Shown piece by piece: positions 46,610-54,208 of a stretch of DNA of 64,000 nucleotides; the stretch's first letter is position 1; each line of letters starts with the position of its first letter. A program made the translations under genes and the position numbers. Under the pieces are notes generated by a model, which saw nothing but the letters and a program-made list of their open reading frames with translations, was not told the origin of the DNA and did no database searches. The stretch is from Thiothrix sp. (GTDB lineage: Bacteria > Pseudomonadota > Gammaproteobacteria > Thiotrichales > Thiotrichaceae): positions 177,497 through 241,496 of the forward strand of contig NZ_JAQTLS010000004.1 in the NCBI RefSeq assembly GCF_028714775.1, read 5' to 3'.

Positions 46610-47095
46610 TTACAGCATTTCAATGACCCATTTTGTCACCATGCCGGTGGCGTGGGCGCACTGTTTGCCGCGTGCATCATCGAATGCTTTGTATTCGCCC
46701 GCATCCCACATATCGTAAGTGCGCCCGGTGAACTGCTGCTGCAAGTCTTGGCAAGTTGTGCCGCCAAATTCCGCTTGGAATTTTTCTGTCAGGTCTTTGC
46801 ACTTCTTGAAGTTATTGATGCAACGGCCTTTATCCAATTTGTCGCGGTCACGCCCGAAACGTACCCCTAACGCTACCAGCCCGCCGCTCAATGCGCCGCA
46901 TGTGCCAGCGCCTGCCAATGCGCCACCGCCGGAAAGCCCGTGCACTGCCTTGATGGTGGCATCATCCACCAAGCCGACGGTTTCTTGTACGGTCGCCAGC
47001 ACACACTGTGGGCAGCAGCCATAATCCAGTTCATATTGTAACGCTTTGTGGTATGCCTCTTCTGCGAGTGCTTGTTTTGCTGCTTTCTTATCCAT
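46610..47095 (-). CDS. C_GCAxxG_C_C family protein
   Basis: About 161 residues. It matches the C_GCAxxG_C_C family (PF09719): CCPQCVLATVQE near the N-terminus, GGGALAGAGTCGALSGG in the middle and two later cysteines. The family is thought redox-active or metal-binding but has no firm function. ATG 47095 is chosen because the family begins near here; upstream in-frame codons show no similarity. There is no signal peptide. Confidence 0.82.
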   Translation of the reverse strand: MDKKAAKQALAEEAYHKALQYELDYGCCPQCVLATVQETVGLVDDATIKAVHGLSGGGALAGAGTCGALSGGLVALGVRFGRDRDKLDKGRCINNFKKCKDLTEKFQAEFGGTTCQDLQQQFTGRTYDMWDAGEYKAFDDARGKQCAHATGMVTKWVIEML

Positions 47096-47231
47096 GTGCT
47101 CAGTCCTTGTGTTAGGGGGGAATTCGCCGCACATTCTCACACGGGGTCTATAAGAAAGTCTTAATATAGATCAGGTTTTCTGGTGTTTTTGGGATGCAAA
47201 AGATGAGTTGAGTTTGAGGGGTATAAAGTAA

Positions 47232-47266
47232 AGAGCCTTGCAAGTTTTTGATTTGCAAGGCTTTTT
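47232..47266 (-). terminator. Original ssrA terminator
   Basis: A 10-bp stem AGCCTTGCAA / TTGCAAGGCT with T-rich flanks on both strands lies six bases beyond the ssrA CCA end. Read on the minus strand it follows the tmRNA 3' end and is its probable native terminator, left behind with the 3' fragment. Confidence 0.75.
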
Positions 47267-47271
47267 CTCAT

Positions 47272-47300
47272 TGGTGGAGGCGGCGGGGATTGAACCCGCG
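47272..47300 (-). ncRNA. ssrA: ssrA (tmRNA) 3'-end fragment; attachment site of the element
   Basis: The minus strand reads as a tmRNA 3' end: T-arm CGCGGGTTCAATCCCCGC, acceptor strand CGCCTCC, discriminator A and CCA at 47272-47274. Beyond 47300 the sequence no longer looks like tmRNA. This is the 29-base duplicate left when an integrative element enters ssrA. The integrase gene begins 50 bases away. The intact ssrA should lie at the other end of the element, right of the window. A tRNA 3' end is possible but fits less well. Confidence 0.75.
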
Positions 47301-47350
47301 TTTTAAGTCTAACAAGTCTTTGTTTTGATTAAAATATAATTTATATAAAT

Positions 47351-48532
47351 TCAGTTCTTGCCATTAATCTTGCCATAACTGAACAAATCAACGGCTTTTT
47401 CACCTGCTGTTGGGTCTGCATCATCAAGCCATTCTACATAGGTTCGCAACGTTGTAACCATGTCAGAGTGCCCCAATTGCTTCGATAGCCACTTGATAGG
47501 CTCCCCGCTGCTTATCATCATGCTGGCGTATGTGTGACGGGTTTGGTACGGGTTCCGGTATCTCACACCGGCCTTTTTCAGCACTGGCGTCCATAGTGTC
47601 CGGCGTATTGGCTGATCACCTGCCCACGGCTCATTTGTCCGGGGATTGTGAAATACCCGCTTTCCTTCAAGGAAGGTGAATTCTTTCTGATTTGCCAGTG
47701 CTTCAAGTGCAGGGTTAAGAAGCTTAAGGCGGCGCGTTCCTGCATTGGTCTTTGTGTCCTCTGGTTCGTCAGCCGCTTGTGTTTCTGCTCTGGATATGTG
47801 AGCTGTCCTGCCTATCCAGTCAATATCACCCCACTCCAATGCCACTACCTCAGATGTGCGCAGGCCAGACCAAAAGAGGAACTGTAGCAGGTTTCGCCCC
47901 TGCCCAGTCGTTGCCCCGAGTATTGCCGATTGCTCGGCAGTGCTGAACGGGTCTTTCTTTTTTCCGCGCTTGCTTTTCGGTGGCTGCCTCTTGCGGTACT
48001 TCCACCCTGCAAGCGGGTTGTTTTCGATAAACCCGTCATCAACGGCATCAGTAAGCGCAGCCCGAAGCGGTGATAAAACGTTGCTGATCGTCTTGTTTGT
48101 CGCTGGATGGGCTTCAATCCACTGGCGCACCACCGGGCGTGTAAGCTCACCAATTGGAGTGCTGCCAAATGCCGGGATAATCTGGTTATCAATGATTTTC
48201 CTGTAACCGTTTATGCTGCTGGCGTGTAGCTCTTTGGCCTTCCGCTCCATCCACTGGTGCAGGTACTCGGCAACGGTGATGGCGCACGGCTCTTGTACTG
48301 GTGTTTCTGCGAACAGATTAACCCGCTTTGACTTTGGGAATGTTGCCGAATAGTCGAACGTTCCTTTAATGATTGCGTCCTCTATGGCTGACTTGTGCAG
48401 CTTGGCGCGGCGTAGGTTTTCTTTTGTTGGTGGAAGCTTGATTGTTTCACGGCAGCGGACGCCACGGAACATGAACGTAATTGATATGGTGTTGCTTGCT
48501 GTTGCGCGAACACCTGAACCGTCTCTCGGCAT
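47351..48532 (-). CDS. int: Tyrosine-recombinase integrase
   Basis: A 393-residue phage integrase. The N-terminal arm-binding domain (about 1-70, DUF3596-like) is followed by a SAM-like core-binding domain (about 90-165, TVAEYLHQWMERKA) and a catalytic domain with Arg in GLRTSEVVALEW, the box NPYQTRHTYAS (Tyr where many have His), LGHSDMVTT and the nucleophile in LRTYVEW. Its end lies next to the ssrA fragment, the usual int-att order. Confidence 0.95.
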   Translation of the reverse strand: MPRDGSGVRATASNTISITFMFRGVRCRETIKLPPTKENLRRAKLHKSAIEDAIIKGTFDYSATFPKSKRVNLFAETPVQEPCAITVAEYLHQWMERKAKELHASSINGYRKIIDNQIIPAFGSTPIGELTRPVVRQWIEAHPATNKTISNVLSPLRAALTDAVDDGFIENNPLAGWKYRKRQPPKSKRGKKKDPFSTAEQSAILGATTGQGRNLLQFLFWSGLRTSEVVALEWGDIDWIGRTAHISRAETQAADEPEDTKTNAGTRRLKLLNPALEALANQKEFTFLEGKRVFHNPRTNEPWAGDQPIRRTLWTPVLKKAGVRYRNPYQTRHTYASMMISSGEPIKWLSKQLGHSDMVTTLRTYVEWLDDADPTAGEKAVDLFSYGKINGKN

Positions 48533-48535
48533 GAT

Positions 48536-48796
48536 TTAGACCAATGGTAGCGGGCTTTTATTGGCTCTGTTTGATGCTTGCCCGCGCTGTTCAGTTCCCC
48601 GTTTTTTAGTGTACGGTGATTTTATCCATTGCTCAATTTTTTCAACGTCAGCGAATATGCGACCGTTGGGGGCTTTGTACCAGTGCTCGCCTTCTTGCAG
48701 GGCGTTGGTACGTTTGAGTTTACCGAACGCATCAGGCGTTATACCTGTGCGCTCTTCGAGTTTTGGAAGGAGGACAAGCACTACACGCCCCAGCAC
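48536..48796 (-). CDS. Probable excisionase / small DNA-binding protein
   Basis: About 86 residues from GTG 48796, or 81 from GTG 48781. The core LPKLEERTGITPDAFGKLKR and EGEHWYKAPNGRIFADVEKIEQWI has the winged-helix pattern of small phage excisionases. It sits just upstream of int, 3 bases apart, as xis genes do. It overlaps the RuvC-like gene by 16 bases if the first start is used. Confidence 0.75.
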   Translation of the reverse strand: MLGRVVLVLLPKLEERTGITPDAFGKLKRTNALQEGEHWYKAPNGRIFADVEKIEQWIKSPYTKKRGTEQRGQASNRANKSPLPLV

Positions 48797-49245
48797 AGCA
48801 AGCCAGCATCACGGCAATGCTGGTTACTGCGTCCTGAGTGCCCGGTAATGCGCTCAAACCGCGCCGCATCTACCTTGCCTTGCGGGTGGACGGTACGTAT
48901 TTCATAATCGCATCCCTTGCGCTTACCGAAGTATTGCAGCGACCGCTTGAGTAGTTCAGCTTCACGCAGCACTGACCCAACATTGACGGCAGTGCGCTGG
49001 ATTGCCGCCAGACCGCCTGCACCCGGCTTGTGCCAAACGCTCTTATTGTTTGGCAGTTCGATAACGATGATAGCGGCCTTGTACTTTTCGGTGATTTCCC
49101 ACACGGCAGTTTCAAAAGAGATTTCGCGCAACTCAGAAAAGCGGCGCGAAACTCGGTCGTAAACAGCAAAACCAGTGTGTTCACCGGGATCAAGCCCGAT
49201 GGACACAGGGTAGCGCATGGTGGTTGACACAAGGTCAAGCTGCAT
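48781..49245 (-). CDS. RuvC-like Holliday-junction resolvase
   Basis: About 154 residues of RNase H fold. Acidic residues appear in the right order: Asp in VSIGLDPGEHTGFAVYD, Glu in IIVIELPNNK, Asp in CRDAGLLCWG at the C-terminus. Phage-encoded RuvC-type enzymes resolve recombination intermediates. ATG 49245 overlaps the preceding gene by 11 bases; MRYPV at 49218 is another possible start. Confidence 0.78.
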   Translation of the reverse strand: MQLDLVSTTMRYPVSIGLDPGEHTGFAVYDRVSRRFSELREISFETAVWEITEKYKAAIIVIELPNNKSVWHKPGAGGLAAIQRTAVNVGSVLREAELLKRSLQYFGKRKGCDYEIRTVHPQGKVDAARFERITGHSGRSNQHCRDAGLLCWGV

Positions 49246-49459
49246 GAAGCAACGTCTCAATGTCGCCAGCTTCTTCTTCCAGCTTATCCAGCTTTTCGGC
49301 AATTCTGGCGGTTATGTACTTTGTGATTGCACCTTTGGTAATTCCGTGCTTTTTCGCCACGGCTTCAACACCATCCTTGAAAGTTTCGGCGGCATCCATC
49401 GCACCTTGTTTCAGGCTTGCCAGTTCGTCAAGTGCGTCTTTCAGTGCTTCGTTACTCAT
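49235..49459 (-). CDS. Small helical protein of the early operon (HTH-like)
   Basis: 74 residues, charged and helical, with EAVAKKHGITKGAITKYITARI resembling a helix-turn-helix. Sequence and layout are similar to those of the next upstream protein (49456-49713, TAKEFSISRSMISGFV), so the two look like paralogues. The start overlaps that gene by four bases. Confidence 0.65.
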   Translation of the reverse strand: MSNEALKDALDELASLKQGAMDAAETFKDGVEAVAKKHGITKGAITKYITARIAEKLDKLEEEAGDIETLLHAA

Positions 49460-49713
49460 TGTTCCACCCCTGTTTGTGTTGCGTGGTTTTCTGCATAGGT
49501 TTCAACAAATTCTTTGCCGACCTCTTCCAAAAACGTTTCGCGGCTTTGCTCTGCAACGAAGCCGGAAATCATGCTTCGGCTAATGCTGAATTCCTTGGCT
49601 GTTTCGCGTACCGCTTCTGAGTAGTCGAAAGCTGCCGAATCAACAGCGGCCTTCATATCCACAAGCTTGCGAATTGCTGCATGGAGTTCATCAAGTGTCT
49701 TTTTCTCTTTCAT
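49456..49713 (-). CDS. Small helical protein of the early operon (paralogue)
   Basis: 85 residues with a central HTH-like ETAKEFSISRSMISGFVAEQ. It resembles the 74-residue protein encoded downstream. An AAGAGG lies upstream of its ATG. Function unknown. Confidence 0.65.
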   Translation of the reverse strand: MKEKKTLDELHAAIRKLVDMKAAVDSAAFDYSEAVRETAKEFSISRSMISGFVAEQSRETFLEEVGKEFVETYAENHATQTGVEQ

Positions 49714-49744
49714 GTCTACCTCTTGGTTGTTGGTTTAAAATTGG

Positions 49745-50056
49745 TTAGCTGTTGATTGCGCGAGCCATTTTTTCAAGGTCAGCAACAAGCGGCTTTGCTT
49801 GTGCCACTTGAATCGGGTCAATCATTTTCAGGAAAAGTGCACAAGCATTTTTTGCTGCACGAAGCGTTGCTGCCTGCCGAGTGCTAATGGCGGACGGCTT
49901 TTCAGATATTTGTGCTGCACTATGCAAGCGCCTGATGCTGTCGAGTTCGAGAGATTCACGCTTGATGCGTGCAACCTTGTTCAGTTTTTTTGCCTCTTGT
50001 TCCATTTTGTCTACGTCCTCTGCGATGTTTCTTAGTTGTGCTTCGTTTAGCAACAT
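49745..50056 (-). CDS. Hypothetical helical phage protein
   Basis: 103 residues, strongly charged and probably all-helical, with a coiled-coil stretch at about 10-45 (DKMEQEAKKLNKVARIKRES). It is in the same minus-strand series as int and the RuvC-like gene. No family is recognised. Confidence 0.65.
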   Translation of the reverse strand: MLLNEAQLRNIAEDVDKMEQEAKKLNKVARIKRESLELDSIRRLHSAAQISEKPSAISTRQAATLRAAKNACALFLKMIDPIQVAQAKPLVADLEKMARAINS

Positions 50057-50097
50057 GGCGTAATCCTTGGTTGATATAGTTTTACATGCAGGCCAGA

Positions 50098-50289
50098 TTA
50101 ATCTTCATCGGTCAGCACTGCAAACTTATATCCGTGTGGCCTTGAGCCTAATGAAAGTTCATAAGCCGCTTCCATGATGCAGGCCGCTAAATCTTCATCG
50201 CCTCCGTGAAGTTCACGATGACCAATAATAGTCAAGCCAATGTAGCTATCAACTACATTGGCTTTTTCGCTGTCGTCTCTGAATGCCAT
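50098..50289 (-). CDS. Small hypothetical protein behind an element operator
   Basis: 63 residues, acidic. ATG 50289 is chosen for the AAAGAGGTATCAGAG leader, the same ribosome-binding context found before several other genes of the element. A TGTAAA-N7-TTTACA promoter/operator (50342-50360) lies 53 bases upstream, so this is probably the first gene of the transcript that runs to int. Confidence 0.68.
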   Translation of the reverse strand: MAFRDDSEKANVVDSYIGLTIIGHRELHGGDEDLAACIMEAAYELSLGSRPHGYKFAVLTDED

Positions 50290-50341
50290 CTCTGATACCT
50301 CTTTATTTTGGTGTTCCAATTGTCTCAAATACACCATAATG

Positions 50342-50360
50342 TGTAAATCTATTTTTTACA
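50342..50360 (-). promoter_or_regulatory. Element operator/promoter, site A
   Basis: Perfect TGTAAA-N7-TTTACA palindrome. On the minus strand TTTACA serves as -35, followed after 17 bases by GACAAT as -10. It controls the 50289-to-int series and overlaps the stop codon of the FtsK gene. Confidence 0.78.
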
Positions 50361-52050
50361 CAGCAGACGAGCGGCATTTATTCGCCAACTCTGAAACCCG
50401 CTTTGAGCTGGCAAACACGCCATGCACGCGCAATGGTTCTGGCGTGCTTGAATCCAGCAGCAGGCTGTCACCCATGCCAAGGAGTTTTTCCGCCCCGGCT
50501 TCGTCAAGTATTACCCGGCTATCCATGTTAGTCCGCACTGAGAAAGCAATGCGCGTGGGGAAATTGGCCTTAATAAGCGAATCTATGACGGTAGCAAGTG
50601 GTTTCTGAGTGCCAATGATGACGTGCATACCAGCGGCACGGGCTTTCTGACCTAGGCGCACGACTGGCTTGCTTACTTCAGGGTTCACCATCACCAAATC
50701 CGCGTATTCGTCGATAACGCAGACGATGTAGGGCAACGCTGGCTTGTTCAGCTTTTCCGCCACTGCATTGTATTCGCCGATGTTTCTAACAGGATGACCA
50801 ACGACGCGGGATGCCTCAAGGAACATCTGGTAACGCCTATCCATGTGTGCTGCAAGTTCTAGTAGCGCGGCGCTGGCCTCTTCCGCTTCAGTTATGATCG
50901 GGCGCAACAGGTGCGGAACAGATTCAAAGGCAGTTAGTTCCACTTTTTTCGGGTCGATTAGCACAAGCCGGACGTGCGCCTTGTCGCTTTCAACAAGTGA
51001 CAGCAGGATTGCATTCAGACCAACTGACTTGCCGCTACCAGTCTGCCCGGCAATCAGCATGTGCGGGGCACTGGCAAGATCGCGCACCACGGGCTTACCG
51101 GAAACATCAACCCCCAGCAGCATTGGCAGCGCACACTTTGCAAACTCTGCATCAGCCATCTTGCGGGTTTTGTCGTAATCCACAGTTTCGCGTTTTGACC
51201 GTGGCACTTGCACGAACACATTGCCCCGACCTGCACCACGGCTTTGAACAGATACGGACGGCACGCCCAAGCGGTTTGCCAGATCGCCAGCAAGTTGCTC
51301 AAGCTCCTTTGACTTCACGCCACCGGGAACAGACACGGTATACACGTCAAGAACGTGGCCTGACGCCTTGCCAAGTATCGCTGCGTCATTAATGCCGTAC
51401 TCCCCAAGGATGCGGATAATATCAGCTCCCACGCCCTTGGCCTTGATTGCTGGTAGCAGTGCTGGTTCTTGCGCGAAGTCTTCACCATCCGGCGCTGCAA
51501 GCAGTGGAGCGGTGATAACCGGCATGGTGTTGATAACCTGCTTTGCCCGTGAGTTTTCACGGATTTCATCAAACGTATCCCCGATTTCGTATGCGATGCG
51601 TGACAGGTTGAACGCCCCAGCAGCTTGTAGGAATGCTACCGTTGCAATGCCAGCAAGAGGCAAGGCGGCATCACCAAAGGCGTACTGGGCAGCAGCAGCA
51701 GCGTACCACCCGGCTTTACCACCAAGGCCGACCACCCCGAACATTGCCAGTGCTGACGCAAACGACCCGGCAAGGTGGAAAGCTGAGCGCGGCGTGATGG
51801 TCTTAAGCGCGGTTGCCGCAACCGCCCCGAACACTGGCGCATACCCAGCAAAGCCAACGGCAAAATCCACTGGTTGCATCATTGGCGCGTCGTGAATCAT
51901 CGGCACAAGCGCGGCTGACACGGTAATCAGTGCAGCAGTGGAAACAACACGCGGGTTGCAGAATGCTGACAGGCCAACAGAACCGATATTGCGCATTACT
52001 GGCTTGACCCCGCGTTCCTGTGGTAGTGGCTGATACGTTACATTTTCCAT
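50356..52050 (-). CDS. FtsK/SpoIIIE-type DNA translocase of the element
   Basis: A 564-residue membrane-anchored motor. Hydrophobic helices lie between about 30 and 155; a linker and an FtsK beta-like part (GVKSKELEQLAGDLANRLGV) follow. The RecA-like motor has Walker A GQTGSGKSVG, the DPKKVEL strand and Walker B VCVIDEYADLV. There is no C-terminal gamma HTH domain. Cellular FtsK is longer. In an element such a motor could pump DNA for conjugation-like transfer, partition or dimer resolution. The leader AAAGAGGTATCAGCG is shared with other genes of the element. Confidence 0.88.
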   Translation of the reverse strand: MENVTYQPLPQERGVKPVMRNIGSVGLSAFCNPRVVSTAALITVSAALVPMIHDAPMMQPVDFAVGFAGYAPVFGAVAATALKTITPRSAFHLAGSFASALAMFGVVGLGGKAGWYAAAAAQYAFGDAALPLAGIATVAFLQAAGAFNLSRIAYEIGDTFDEIRENSRAKQVINTMPVITAPLLAAPDGEDFAQEPALLPAIKAKGVGADIIRILGEYGINDAAILGKASGHVLDVYTVSVPGGVKSKELEQLAGDLANRLGVPSVSVQSRGAGRGNVFVQVPRSKRETVDYDKTRKMADAEFAKCALPMLLGVDVSGKPVVRDLASAPHMLIAGQTGSGKSVGLNAILLSLVESDKAHVRLVLIDPKKVELTAFESVPHLLRPIITEAEEASAALLELAAHMDRRYQMFLEASRVVGHPVRNIGEYNAVAEKLNKPALPYIVCVIDEYADLVMVNPEVSKPVVRLGQKARAAGMHVIIGTQKPLATVIDSLIKANFPTRIAFSVRTNMDSRVILDEAGAEKLLGMGDSLLLDSSTPEPLRVHGVFASSKRVSELANKCRSSAV

Positions 52051-52103
52051 CGCTGATACCTCTTTACTTTGTTGTGGTTATTTTAGCTGTTTGGCGCGAT
52101 CTG

Positions 52104-52122
52104 TGTAAATCTTATTTTTATA
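52104..52122 (-). promoter_or_regulatory. Element operator/promoter, site B
   Basis: On the minus strand TATAAA-N7-TTTACA, one mismatch from the palindrome; the second half with the CTAAAA block 17 bases on can act as -35/-10 for the FtsK gene, whose ATG is about 54 bases downstream. Confidence 0.65.
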
Positions 52123-52143
52123 CTCGGCAATATTGGCAGGCAC

Positions 52144-52167
52144 AAAAAAGCCAAGACATGCTTGGCT
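52144..52167 (-). terminator. Rho-independent terminator before the FtsK promoter
   Basis: Minus-strand stem AGCCAAG-CATGT-CTTGGCT followed by T6. It ends the transcript of the small genes at 52200-52668 and separates it from the FtsK promoter. Confidence 0.85.
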
Positions 52168-52199
52168 ATAATTTATGTGCTTGGCATCATGATGGATAG

Positions 52200-52376
52200 C
52201 TAAGTGGCATGGTTGTCTGGCTTGGATATATTCCACTGCCATTCACGCCCATGAGAGAACATCCAGTTATGCGCTACAGATTTAATATGATTTTCGGCGT
52301 TGGCATCAACTCCAATGCATAGCACAAGGTCGGCTAATACATCAATAGGATTACCTCCACACGCAAGTGCAATCAT
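52200..52376 (-). CDS. Small hypothetical ORF, possibly frameshifted
   Basis: 58 codons from ATG 52376. A coupled ATG at 52417 (ATGA overlap with the preceding gene) begins a different frame that ends after 14 codons, at TGA just beside this start. Joining the two frames would give a sensible 70-odd-residue protein, so either there is a frameshift mutation or sequencing error, or two tiny ORFs exist. The protein has ACGGNPIDVLADLVLCIGVD and ends NHAT. No function is recognised. Confidence 0.45.
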   Translation of the reverse strand: MIALACGGNPIDVLADLVLCIGVDANAENHIKSVAHNWMFSHGREWQWNISKPDNHAT

Positions 52377-52413
52377 ACATATACTGGCATTGCGCTTATA
52401 ACGTCATCATCAC

Positions 52414-52668
52414 TCATGGTTTTTCACCATCATTTTGTGGAATGTATGTAGACAGAACCCATCGAGTATGCAGTCGACGCCTAACTTTTTCTGCGTCAGC
52501 ATATGATTCAAAAAAACCACAGTGCTCAGGTTCGTCGTTTGTTATTACATCATACCAATCATCGTTTTGTCGAAAAACAACCTCATGACGCCTTTTGTCT
52601 GATGTCCTCTGTGCGATGAATGGAGAATCTCCAAATATTGCATCTATCTGTGCATCTGATATTTTCAT
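52414..52668 (-). CDS. Hypothetical small phage protein
   Basis: 84 residues; ATG 52668 follows AGGAGG. Segments EVVFRQNDDWYDVITNDEPE and ESYADAEKVRRRLH suggest a small alpha/beta fold. No family is recognised. Confidence 0.65.
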   Translation of the reverse strand: MKISDAQIDAIFGDSPFIAQRTSDKRRHEVVFRQNDDWYDVITNDEPEHCGFFESYADAEKVRRRLHTRWVLSTYIPQNDGEKP

Positions 52669-52698
52669 ACAACCTCCTAAGTTAGAATCCAAATAATA

Positions 52699-54114
52699 TC
52701 ACCCGAACAGGCTAGCCACATTACGTGTGCTGCAAATTCCAAGGTCATTTGCTACGGCGGCAGAAGATCGCCACTTGTAGGACACCCCGTTTTTGTCCTC
52801 CACTGCATCCACAAACAGGTTGCTACGCTCCAATGCAACCAGCGCTTTCTTGATGCGCTCCATGCCAAAGCTGACGCCAGAACGCTTAAGTGCCGACTGG
52901 ATGCCGGACTGACTAGCGCGGCCTTCTGGCTCGTAAACACGGCAAATTGCTGCTATCGCTTCCACCATCTTGCTGTCGGTTATCTCCGTTAGGTCTGCTA
53001 TTTTTTGCGCAGTCATTTCCCACATCTCGCTAGCGGCGTCCTTTTTTATTGTCTCTAGGTTGGCTGTATTTATCTTTTCTTTAGTCTCTATTATGTGTTT
53101 TTTAGTGAATTCAATTACCGTGCCAATCGCATCTTGCTGCATTTCGCTTACTTGGTTCCCCGATGGTTCCCCGGAGGTTCCCCGTTTTTCCGGGGAGGGT
53201 TCCCCGATGGTTCCCCGGTTTGGTTCCCCGGCGAAAACGCGGTTTTTTGGGTGTGTTTCCATTCCTGCAAGGAGTAGCGTTGATTCAAACACCAGCGCCA
53301 TGATAACGGCAAACACTTGTGATGCATCATTACTAAGCTCTTGTTTTTGCTCAAATGTAGCGCCTTTCCAGTCTGCTCCATACCACAATTCAGCAATGTC
53401 CTTAATGACTGGAAGCGACACCTTGCCACCACTGGCAGCACTAAGCCGTGATTCTAAAACTTTTTTCTCTTTTCTTAGTTCCCCGGTCTTCCGCGCTACC
53501 TTCCCCGCTGCTTCCCCGTTTTTTTCGATCGAATAAATAGATGCGCAGTCATCTGCGTAACGCTTCGCATAGTACCCGCTGTCACAGCTAACCGTTCGCA
53601 GTGTTCCGGCTGATCTGCCGTTTTTGTCGTATACTTTTATGGCATAAAGTGCTGATAGTTTCTTTTCAGTTTCCGCGCTAATTGCCTCTTCCGTGCCTGC
53701 CTTTGGTTGTTCAAAAAGCTCACCATCAACCCGCTTTAACTCGGCTTTGATGCTGGCAACATCACGACTGTTGCCGATGGATGCGACCGCGCTTTGCTCC
53801 ATTGCCATGTGCGCGGCGCTGTACCCGGCATAGATCGACACGGCGCGAAATCCCCAAACAAGTACCAATCTTATTAGGCCGGGGTTGTTCTGGTGCTGCA
53901 CCTTCAGAACGTCCATGATTACCCCAGTAGCAGATGCAGAGGCAGCAAACCAGACACCCAAGGCGCTACCGGCCTCCCACCAGAACCACGCATTTGCAGT
54001 ACCTGAAATCAGGAAAGCAGCGTAGAAAACCGGGTTACGGTTGCGCGTGCTCCACCCGATCAGCAGCAGCACAACAAGCGCGGCTGCAATCGCTCCATAA
54101 GTTGCAAAGTCCAT
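52699..54114 (-). CDS. Polytopic membrane protein with cytoplasmic winged-helix-like tail
   Basis: About 471 residues. Four to five N-terminal membrane helices (about 5-120) are followed by a coiled coil (about 130-230), another membrane helix (FAVIMALVFESTLLLAG, near 275), a repeat-rich linker of GEP units and a C-terminal domain (about 395-460) with HTH-like order (ASQSGIQSALKRSGVSFGMERIKKALV). ATG 54114 is set by the AAAGAGGTATCAAC leader. Phage and ICE membrane proteins of this layout are known only as hypotheticals. DNA of the linker holds six GGTTCCCCG repeats. Confidence 0.75.
   Translation of the reverse strand: MDFATYGAIAAALVVLLLIGWSTRNRNPVFYAAFLISGTANAWFWWEAGSALGVWFAASASATGVIMDVLKVQHQNNPGLIRLVLVWGFRAVSIYAGYSAAHMAMEQSAVASIGNSRDVASIKAELKRVDGELFEQPKAGTEEAISAETEKKLSALYAIKVYDKNGRSAGTLRTVSCDSGYYAKRYADDCASIYSIEKNGEAAGKVARKTGELRKEKKVLESRLSAASGGKVSLPVIKDIAELWYGADWKGATFEQKQELSNDASQVFAVIMALVFESTLLLAGMETHPKNRVFAGEPNRGTIGEPSPEKRGTSGEPSGNQVSEMQQDAIGTVIEFTKKHIIETKEKINTANLETIKKDAASEMWEMTAQKIADLTEITDSKMVEAIAAICRVYEPEGRASQSGIQSALKRSGVSFGMERIKKALVALERSNLFVDAVEDKNGVSYKWRSSAAVANDLGICSTRNVASLFG
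53154..53230. repeat. Phased GGTTCCCCG repeats
   Basis: Six exact copies of GGTTCCCCG begin at 53154, 53165, 53176, 53198, 53209 and 53222. Most are 11 or 22 bp apart, about one or two helical turns. Because 11 is not a multiple of three, the phase is kept at DNA rather than codon level. This suggests a protein-binding array such as iterons or a partition/transfer site. Confidence 0.75.
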
Positions 54115-54168
54115 GTTGATACCTCTTTGTGTTAAAGTTTGCCCGAATGTACCAAAAAGCGCATTAGG

Positions 54169-54187
54169 CGTAAATCTTTGTTTTACA
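54169..54187. promoter_or_regulatory. Element operator/promoter, site C (divergent)
   Basis: CGTAAA-N7-TTTACA, one mismatch. On the minus strand TTTACG-N17-TACATT can drive the membrane-protein gene (ATG 54114). It lies also 22 bases before the thermonuclease ATG on the plus strand and so may regulate both. Confidence 0.68.
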
Positions 54188-54208
54188 CATCCGACAAGAG
54201 GTAGACCC

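Noticed and set aside
47272..47300. tRNA gene fragment
   Set aside because: T-arm and CCA would fit a tRNA, but the acceptor sequence and the GTTGAACCCGCG-like context resemble tmRNA more closely; a tRNA remains a minor possibility.
53154..53230. CRISPR or transposon-end repeats
   Set aside because: Units are only 9 bp with 2-4 base gaps, no unique spacers and no transposase; a binding array is more likely.
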